Shown in pieces: positions 56,227 through 64,000 of a stretch of 64,000 nt of DNA (the first letter of the stretch is position 1; every line of letters begins with the position of its first letter). The stretch spans positions 4,216,001 to 4,280,000 of the forward strand of contig CM026563.1 of the NCBI GenBank assembly GCA_015143295.1. Direction: 5' to 3'. The translations under genes and the position numbers were made by a program. This stretch comes from Tetracentron sinense. Its lineage: Eukaryota; Streptophyta; Magnoliopsida; Trochodendrales; Trochodendraceae. The notes beneath the pieces were generated by a model. That model searched no databases. It was given only the letters and a program-made list of their open reading frames with translations, and was not told the DNA's origin.

Positions 56227-56951
56227 AAATGACAATAGCCCTGCCACTACATATACAAATGCATTCAAAGCAATCCATGTCATTAGGAGGTTATCATGTG
56301 GTTGCGATGCACGGTAATATGATATATTTTCTGTAATATTCCACCATTGATATTGATTAAGAGGTTAGAACCATTTATCCTCCTACCTGTAACCTATAAC
56401 TGGAGCACATGGATAGGAACAGATAGATGGGTCTCACCTGAAGATTTCTTAGTCGGAAATTGACTAGCTAAATGGATGATTCTTGCAATCAAGTGCATTG
56501 CTATAAATGCTTACAGATTGAAAATGCTGATGATCATCTGTGTATACTCCTTTTATATTACAAATCTTGAATCGATATAAACCCTTAAATTGATCATCGT
56601 AATTATATCAATACTGTAATATTAACAAATTCTGATTTCATCAAGTAGTAATTCAGCTACGTTTGAACTTTTTTTTTAGATTAAGAGCTACATGTGAACT
56701 CAAAAACACGTTTCTACATATAATTCACAATTCCGCGCCGCAGTTGAATTATTGAAGGAGAAATGCATGCCCGACATGCACATGAAGGAGACTAGACACA
56801 TACGACACCCATGCATCTAATCTAAGCCATACAGTATGCGGGCCATTTCGTTCGGACTACATCGATGGTTAGATTTGTTCCACAGCAAATGAAGCAAAGA
56901 TGGACCATAGGTATAGAGTATAGACCTTCAACGGTGCAAGACCCCACCATC
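56227..56951. other. no gene recognised
   Basis: No conserved coding sequence, RNA gene or repeat boundary was seen. Confidence 0.4.
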
Positions 56952-57187
56952 CAGGGGCGGAGCCACATTGGTCCCGGGGGCTGAAGCCCCCCTGAAATTT
57001 TGGAAAAAAAAATTATATTGTACTAATAGGGCCGTAGCCCGGAAAAGGGAGCCCTAAACTTCTGGGAAAAAATATATTCTTTACAAACGGACAAAAACAG
57101 ACAAGATGGCCTATGCCTAAAAAAAAGGGGGGGTTACGCCCTTGAACCCCCACTGTTAGCCCTGCAAGAGAATCCTGGCTCCCCCTA
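56952..57187. mobile_element. hAT nonautonomous element, 236 bp
   Basis: The left end CAGGGGCGGAGCCACATTGG and right end AATCCTGGCTCCCCCTA are inverted. CCACCATC (56944-56951) and CCACCATT (57188-57195) match at 7 of 8, a near-perfect hAT duplication. It lacks the palindromic core of the 635-bp subfamily, so it represents the shorter, possibly ancestral form. Confidence 0.88.
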
Positions 57188-57532
57188 CCACCATTAATTT
57201 ACTCTTACTGAAATGGGGTAAATATGGATAGCTGAGATTGTCGGATGTTGACATGAAGGTATGGTTTGGTGTACCTTTGTTTTGTCCATCACGAGGGTGC
57301 ATTTGTGAGGAGTTTGGCCTCTTCTTTATTTGACAAAGAAGAAAAATCTACCCCCTCTTGTTACCCATCTAGTAGTACACAAGGATCTTGATAGAATCTG
57401 CCATATGCTGCATCTTCAAATTATTTTCCACAAACGAATACAATAGTACCAACTTCCACTCGTACCTCTTGTTGTCTTGAATCTTGATTCACCAAAGGAG
57501 GGGTAGAAGGGCCACTTTAACAGGTACTGATG

Positions 57533-57567
57533 GCACTCCCACTCCCACTCCCACTCCCACTCCCACT
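57533..57567. repeat. CACTCC hexamer microsatellite
   Basis: CACTCC-type units repeated five to six times (ACTCCCACTCCCACTCCC). Confidence 0.9.
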
Positions 57568-57679
57568 TCACGCTGTTTGGCATGAGAGTTTTTTTAATTC
57601 TTCAATGTTCTTGGTATAGGTGAGTAGGATCCACTTAGGTTTACACCTGACTAGGTTTTCTAAAACCCTATATATCAAG

Positions 57680-58290
57680 GGGCTGTTTGGATTGGATTTT
57701 TTTTCTTCAATTTAATCACTTAAAATCAATTCGAAGCATTTTTAGACCTGAGAATCCCGCTTGGTTCACTTAGAAAAAACGATTTTATTAGAATTGGTTT
57801 TTCAAAATCAAAACTGGGCTGCGAGGGTAATTTTTAGAGAGTTTTTTTTTAAAAAAAAAAAACTACCAAATAAGAGATAACTGTCATAGTTTATGAATGT
57901 CGATTGAACAAAACTGAATTCGTATAAATGCCATTCATATTATTTGAATAACAATTGAACATGATAACAATCTAGTACTCTCATCATGAAAAGAAAGTAT
58001 CACAAACATATGTATGCATGTGGTATTTATGTGTTTTATGCCAACATATATAGCTAGAACAAAAGAAATTATGTAGGGCTTTGTAATAAATAGTTTTTGC
58101 TCTTGTATTGAACCAAACGAGATTATTTACATAGAATCTTTTTTTTTTTTACAGAGATTTGATTTTGTCGATTGTTTGAAACAAACAAAATTATTTATAG
58201 CAACACTTATTAGGCAATTGATTCTTGCATGTACAATCAGTTTTCATCACAATTAATTTTAGCCAAAAGAATCTGAACCAAATGAGGCCC
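57680..58290. mobile_element. foldback element with GGGCTGTTTGG ends
   Basis: The left end GGGCTGTTTGGATTGGATTTT pairs with the right end, whose reverse complement is GGGCCTCATTTGGTTCAGAT. The trinucleotide AAG flanks both sides (57677-57679 and 58291-58293), consistent with a PIF/Harbinger-like 3-bp duplication. Internal AAATCAATTC / AATTAATTTTAGCC motifs are partly mirrored. No coding capacity seen. Confidence 0.55.
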
Positions 58291-58293
58291 AAG

Positions 58294-59240
58294 GACTAGG
58301 GTTTTTAATGTCTCATCTGTAGCTTTCTCACTAGCAAACGGGGTTTCAAATGTGTATTGTTGTCGGATTCAATTTGGAGGGTCTCTAAAAGGACAATTCA
58401 ATTACTACTAAAGAAACCCACTCCCACTACCCTAGTACTGCAAGTTGTTTGGCATGAATGTCCAAGGCTTTTATTATGGTTCACTGGTTTGTGTAAGAAG
58501 TGGGGCCATGGAGTGTTTAATTGTAGATTAGGGTTTTCATCCCTTGAATACTTTTACAGGTAACATCAATATCTGAAGTTTGAAGATGTATCTTGCTATC
58601 AAATGGATCCCTTTTGTACACTTCAATTACTACCAAAGGAACCCCAAGCCCTCAGGCCAATTTGTTTGGCATGAAGTGTAATTCCTCCCATCTGTTTTGG
58701 TTAAAGAGGTGGACCTACTTACGTGTTTGGATTTTGGAATTAGGGTTCTCGGAGTCCCTCTGTGATTGAGGACTAAGGCTTCTAGTTCTAGTTCCTCAAG
58801 CTTTTTTCAAGCCACTTGGAGTGCAAAAATATCTCTAGTTGTCACTTTGTTTCCTTCGTGCGAATCCGAGTCACGTCGAATAGATTGTGCACCTCGAATT
58901 CCAGCCAACATAGTGCCATCAGGAACACATTTGCAGAGAATTTTTGTTTAGTGCCTACTTTGATTTGTGGTCCTCTTTGAGTTGCGTTTTCAGTGAGGTC
59001 TGAACCATGCACTTTGGTTGGTTGGTTGGAAAAGCATGCCCATACATGTCTTTTGATATTGTCATCCTGCTCCATTTCTAATGATCCCAAGTGAGCATCT
59101 TTGCCTTTTCAGTATGTCTACCTCTAAAAATAATTCTCTTAACCATGAATGATTTTATAGACAACAAAAATTAAGAAAAAAAATAAACATATCAATTTCC
59201 TAGTGATCCTTCAAATATAATCGCCGAGGACACTAGGGGA
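58294..59240. other. no gene recognised
   Basis: Several 60-80 codon frames without recognisable domains. A motif group (CAATTACTACTAAAGAAACCC, TTGTTTGGCATGAATG) near 58400 recurs at 58625-58680 (CAATTACTACCAAAGGAACCC, TTTGTTTGGCATGAAGTG), a diverged tandem duplication of about 220 bp. Confidence 0.45.
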
Positions 59241-60402
59241 TGTGAATATTTTCACCTATAAATTAATATCAATCACAATGATCTAACGGCCAAGGTTGCT
59301 TTTGATCAAACGGCCAAGGCTGAGAAAGAGCATTCCATTCATGCACGGTTGTGCACACCTCATGCATTGCTGTGTACAACTTTTGCAAGACCTTATTTAG
59401 TTAGGAAAGATATTCTCAAATCTTTCTAACATGGAGTTATGTATACTTACCTCTTAGCCATTATTCTTTTGAAGAGTTTCCTTAATCAAGAATTCTCTTG
59501 ATTGTACCCAATGTAATCTTTTATATATGATAGTCATCCTCATCCCATACGTTAAGAGAGTGAGAATTCATCCTTGTGCTTTCACAAGTTTTTATGGAAT
59601 CAGAGCAATTACGTGAGAGAAGAGAATTTTTAATGGTTTCTTCCACTTTGAAATATCCTTATCCAATGTCACCAACTTTGTGTCACAGAAATTGACACAT
59701 TCAAATTATTCACTACGGAAGACCCACTTTCTTGGACTCATTGAGTGCCAGAACCTCTCCGGATTCATCAATGGGGAGTGCACAATGTCGTCCCAGATCA
59801 TCTTAGTTCCAGATGCTGAAACTACTGGAGGGAGAAAAGATAAAATCAATCCTGATTTCCTACACAGGAGACAATGAGATAGACTTTTTCGTGGGTAGAT
59901 CACGGGCACCCTAACTGAAGAGGTACTTGGACTCGTTGTTGGACTTGAATTGTCCATAGAGGCTTGGAATACCCTTGCAAATACTTATGCTCAAAGCTCA
60001 ACTGAACGTGAGTATTCCTTATTACAACAACTCCAATTTATGCGACGAGATAATTTTTCTTCCTTGAATGAATATTTGAGAAATTTCAAACTTAGATGTG
60101 ATGATCTAAGTGCCATTGGCAGCCCCGTGCCTCATAAGAACAAATCCATTTGGCTATTGAATGGACATGGACCTAAGCATGACCCCTTTGCTACAGCCAT
60201 GCTAAAACCCCCGACTCCCTTATATATGGATCTTGTTCCAATATTGCAGAGCTATGAAGCTCGTAACAATTTACATTCTGATTCAGTTCAGCATAATATG
60301 ACTTTTTTTGGCCAAAGATCCGGGAATAGAAATTTCAAAAATAATAGGGGACGGCCTAGACAGTTTCAGGACCAGTATCATGGTAGTCACAACCAAAACC
60401 TT

Positions 60403-61195
60403 TGACAGAAGGGTATTTAGGAAGAATTAGAAAAGTTGTGTATTCTTCTCTCAAGGAGGTATCAATATATAGATTACAATCAAGAATTAAATAAGGAAAC
60501 TAAATATTCGGATCCTAAATTAGAATCCCTACGATCTCTCTATACAATTAGAATATACTAATAACACTCCCTCTCAAGCTGGAGAGTAGATATCAATAAC
60601 TCCCAGCTTGCTACAAGTAGAGTCGATAGCATTCTAAGGTACAAAGAGAGTAATAAACGAGAGATGCCGAGATGAACGAGATGAATGAGAGATGCCGAGA
60701 TGCCGAGATGAACGAGAGATGCCGAGAGGCCGAGATGAACGAGAGATGCCGAGAGGGGCTGGTGTTGGATCCGAGTGGCCTAGGGGCCCTGGGTGGTGCT
60801 GTCGAGTGGCTTGAGAGCCTGGTTTGTGGAGCCGAGAGGCTGATGGTGGAGCCGAGATGACGAGATGCCTTTTGTGGTAAACCGAGTGCGACTGTAACAG
60901 CAGATCAGTGGCTGCGTTCTTAAACTACTAAGAATCTTTGAATCTGGCGGGCAGCATTGTCGGCCACCCGCCAGAAAGGAGCGATGAAAGAGAAGACTAT
61001 CAAAACAGGCGGATCTTCCGCTCTGATACCATGACAGAAGGGTATTTAGGAAGAATTAGAAAAGTTGTGTATTCTTCTCTCAAGGAGGTATCAATATATA
61101 GATTACAATCAAGAATTAAATAAGGAAACTAAATATTCGGATCCTAAATTAGAATCCCTACGATCTCTCTATACAATTAGAATATACTAACAACA
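60403..61195 (-). mobile_element. TRIM (small noncoding LTR element) nested in Copia gag
   Basis: Two 164-bp direct repeats (60403-60566 and 61032-61195), beginning TGACAGAAGG and ending AACA on the plus strand, differ at about one position. A 5-bp duplication ACCTT flanks the element at 60398-60402 and 61196-61200. GCTCTGATACCA, complementary to the initiator tRNA-Met primer site, adjoins the right repeat. A pyrimidine tract CTCCCTCTC adjoins the left repeat, so the element lies on the minus strand. The 465-bp interior encodes nothing recognisable. The near-identity of the repeats makes it one of the youngest insertions in the window. Confidence 0.95.
60662..60760. repeat. tandem GAGATGAACGAGAGATGCC repeat inside the TRIM
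   Basis: Units of the type GAGATGAACGAGAGATGCCGA repeat about four times with small length changes. Shorter GCCGAG motifs follow to about 60870 (GAGCCGAGAGGCTGATGG, GAGCCGAGATGACGAG). Confidence 0.85.
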
Positions 61196-64000
61196 ACCTT
61201 CAAACCCAGAATTTTGGGGGGCAAAACATTTTTTCTTCTTAGGGTAGAGGGTTTCATCAAACCCAGACCACCAATCGAGCCGGTGGTAATTCTTCAGAAG
61301 AGAAATCCTCTCATCAGTCCACTCTTGGACAAGATGGGTGCTTTGTTAATATTTGTCAAATTTCCGGGAAGAAGGGCCACAAGCTCTGAAGTGCTGGAGT
61401 CGATTTGACCACTCCTTCCAGGCAAATGACTTTCCGGAAACACTTGTTGCGATGACCATTATAGACAATCAAGATGAAGATTGGTTCACAGACACTGGGG
61501 CTACATCTCACATGACAGGGGATCTAGGTAAACTCTATAATTCTACAGCTTATTCTGGCAATGACTCTGTCTTGGATTGGTGATTCTTCATTAAATACGG
61601 GTCTCAGTCACTACAATTAATGAATGTTTTATTAGTACCTGCTATAAAAAAAAATTATTGTCTGTTAGTTAGTTTATCAGTGATCACCCTTATAATTTTG
61701 AATTTTCTTCTACTGAATTTTTGATAAAGGACAAGAAAACGGGAAGGGTGATCAACGAGGGGACTTGAAGAGGTGATTTGTATGCCTTAGGAAGACAACC
61801 GTAGGCACATTTTTCAATAAGATTTAGGAAAGTTGATGAGGACGTGTGGCACAAACGCCTCAAACACCCGCAACCTTTAGTTGTGAAATTTCTTGAAAAT
61901 AAAGGGTTGATCAATGTGTCAAAATGGAATAAACACAATTCAATTTGTGAGAGTTGCCGGTTAGGAAAATTGTCTAAAGTACCTTTATTAAATCAGACAA
62001 TGCTAGCACTGTTTTATTTGAGAAAATCCATTGGGATTTATGGGGCCCATCACCAATTATCTATGTGCAACGATTTCGATATTATGCTTGTGTTGTTGAT
62101 GACTTTAGTCGATTTACCTGGTTATTTCCCTTGCGCCAGAAATCAGATTTTTTTTCTTGCTATTTGAATTTTTAAAAATATGTTGAAAGATAGTTTGAGA
62201 AGAAAATTAAAGTATTCCAATCAAATGGGGGAGGTGAATTCTATTCTTTCAAATTTCAAGAACATTTAAGGGAAAATGGCATTGTACACCAACTATCATG
62301 TCCCGATACCCCAGAACAGAATGGGGTAGCCAAATCAAAGCATAGGCATGTCTGGGAATTTGGGATGACAATCCTATTTTAGTCTAGAGTATCTAAGGAG
62401 TATTGGGTTGAAGCCTTCTTGAGTGCCACATTTTTTATTAATAGGGTTGCATCGCTTGCCCTTGATATGGAATCTCCATTTCGCTTACTTTATCATAAAT
62501 ATCCTAACTATTCCTCCTTTCAGGTGTTTGGGTGCAGGTGTTACTCCTATCTTTGGAATAGTACAACAAACAAGTTTGATCCCAAGTCACTACCTTGTGT
62601 CTTCCTTGGATACAGTGATCGACACAAAGGCTATCGATGCTTTATATCTGCCAACTGAACGTGTTTACGTATCACGACATGTCGTTTTTTATGAAACAAT
62701 TTTCCCATTTCGAGATCCCAACTCACTCTATGGAATCCAACATGGTGAAGGAGAGCTCACTTCAATTTCTGAATGGGAAAATCAGATTTTTCCACCATCA
62801 TCCTTCTTTGAAGTTCACGATCTCCCACCCAGTGTTCCAGCTGCCCTTGACAATCCAGATCCGCCACTTCCACATGTTGCACCTTTTGGCCCTACTACAA
62901 CAGACATTTATGACTCATCTCCCATGTTCTCATCACAAATAGAGGAGACCATTGTTGCTCCAGCAGCACCATCTATTATTGATGATCCATCTGCCCCATC
63001 GTCATCAATGACTCATACAGTCAATGATCATGTCAGGAATACACGTGGCAAGCTGACATAGTAAAACCAAACCCACAGTATGCTCACCTTCATATTTATT
63101 CCTCTATTCCAAAGGAGCCAAAGTCTATAAACTCAACACTTAAACATCCTAGGTGGTTGAATGCAATGAAAAGAAATCACTGCCCTCCATCAAAATCATA
63201 CATGGGACTTGGTACCACAAATTCCTAATATGCATGTTATCAGTTGCAAGTGAGTCTATAAGACTAAGTTGAATGCCGATGAATCTTTTGAACGACTTAA
63301 GGCCCGCCTGGTTGCTAAGAGCTATAATCAAGTAGAAGGTGTGGATTTCTCAGAGACCTTCTCTCCTGTCATCAAACCCGGCACCATCTGTCTTGTCCTT
63401 ACAATAGCTACCGTTCGTGGTTGGGATATCAGATAAATGGACGTCAAGAATGTCTTCCTACATGGTCATTTACAACAATCTGTTTACATGGACCAGCCAC
63501 CGGGGTTCTCCGATCCTACTCGTCCCAATTATGTTTGCAAACTTAATCGGGCCTTATATGGACTCAAACAGGCCCTTCGAGCCTGGTTTTATCGTTTTAG
63601 TTCCTTTTTGTTGTCTCTTGAATTCTATTGCAGTGTAGCAAATCCCTCTTTGTTTATCTGTTGCTCGGAAATTGGAATGATCGATCGTCCTCTTACTTTA
63701 CGTTGATGACATCATATTGACATGCGACAACTCTGAGAATCTTCTTCAGTATATTCAACAGTTGCACTCGGAATTTGCTATGAAATATATGGGTCCACTG
63801 CACTACTTTCTTGGTATTGAGGTTCAACGATTTTTTGGTGTCATCTTTCTATCACATACTAAGTATGCTCATGACTTGCTGGAACGGGCTCAAATGGAGG
63901 GTTGTTATCCCATTCACACACTCATGGCAACCAAATCTCGTCAGCTCCTAATGATCCATTCCCAGATCCAACATACTATCGTAGTTTGGTGGGGGCTCTC

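Larger units (their letters stand above)
59241..64000 (+). mobile_element. Ty1/Copia LTR retrotransposon, cut by the window end
   Basis: Fossil element. The 5' terminal repeat is about 59241-59586 (TGTGAA...TTCACA). It is followed by a primer site like TGGAATCAGAGC at about 59595. Then come gag of the UBN2 type (59950-60402, resuming past an inserted TRIM), protease (DTGATSHMTG near 61490), pre-integrase zinc region (61844-61990), integrase (about 61990-62450), and reverse transcriptase from about 63250 with VYMDQPPGF and LYGLKQALRAW. The 3' part lies outside the window. Several breaks (roughly five to ten) separate the coding pieces, so it is non-functional. The family is distinct from the Copia element at 18040-22592, judging by gag and terminal repeats. 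Confidence 0.92.

Noticed and set aside
60672-60860. Open frame with MNERCRE repeats
   Set aside because: Translation of a tandem DNA repeat inside the noncoding TRIM.

Overview
This window is nuclear DNA from a flowering plant. The evidence is genes split by GT-AG introns, plant-only gene families (a ProT-type proline transporter, an L-type lectin receptor-like protein, a DUF6598/JIP60-C-terminal-like protein), a plastid trnL fragment, Copia elements with the tRNA-Met primer site usual in plants, and many MITEs and SINEs. The species cannot be fixed from the sequence. The region is gene-poor: four host genes that look intact lie in 64 kb, and most of the rest is layered repeats.

Layout. 1-8000: no intact gene; an 80-bp minisatellite, a small-heat-shock-protein pseudogene, a SINE and several foldback MITEs. 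8004-14757 (minus): a complete seven-exon proline transporter gene (449 residues). Its introns hold a short SINE remnant with a perfect 18-bp target duplication, a plastid trnL-UAA fragment and a hAT fragment. 16046-24796: a beta-tubulin pseudogene (plus) split by a degraded Tnt1-like Copia element in intron 2 and by a pogo/Emigrant-like element in exon 3. The pogo-like element contains a hAT element, which contains a palindromic MITE core. 28346-29416 (minus): a single-exon membrane-anchored L-type lectin protein without a kinase domain. 35462-40551 (plus): mitochondrial ribosomal protein mS34, three exons. 41042-41663 (minus): a LINE remnant. 42525-42934: two SINEs. 43298-45780 (minus): a DUF6598 gene with a noncoding leader exon, plus a partial tandem copy. 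46325-46940 (plus): four phase-consistent exons forming the 3' end of an unidentified gene. 47000-59240: MITEs, hAT elements, a U6 snRNA pseudogene, SINEs and microsatellites. 59241 to the window end (plus): a second Copia element, cut by the window edge, with a very young TRIM in its gag region.

The most unusual content is in the repeats. A palindromic sequence of about 250-360 bp, with arms resembling GTTAAAAGGGACACGTG and TTAGGGTTAGTGAATCTTAACC, recurs at least a dozen times. It occurs with at least two kinds of outer ends, one showing 9-bp target duplications. It also sits inside two hAT elements of about 635 bp, one with a perfect 8-bp target duplication. This suggests that a hAT element captured the palindrome and then spread it. 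No operon-like or otherwise coordinated gene set is present; the four host genes look functionally unrelated.
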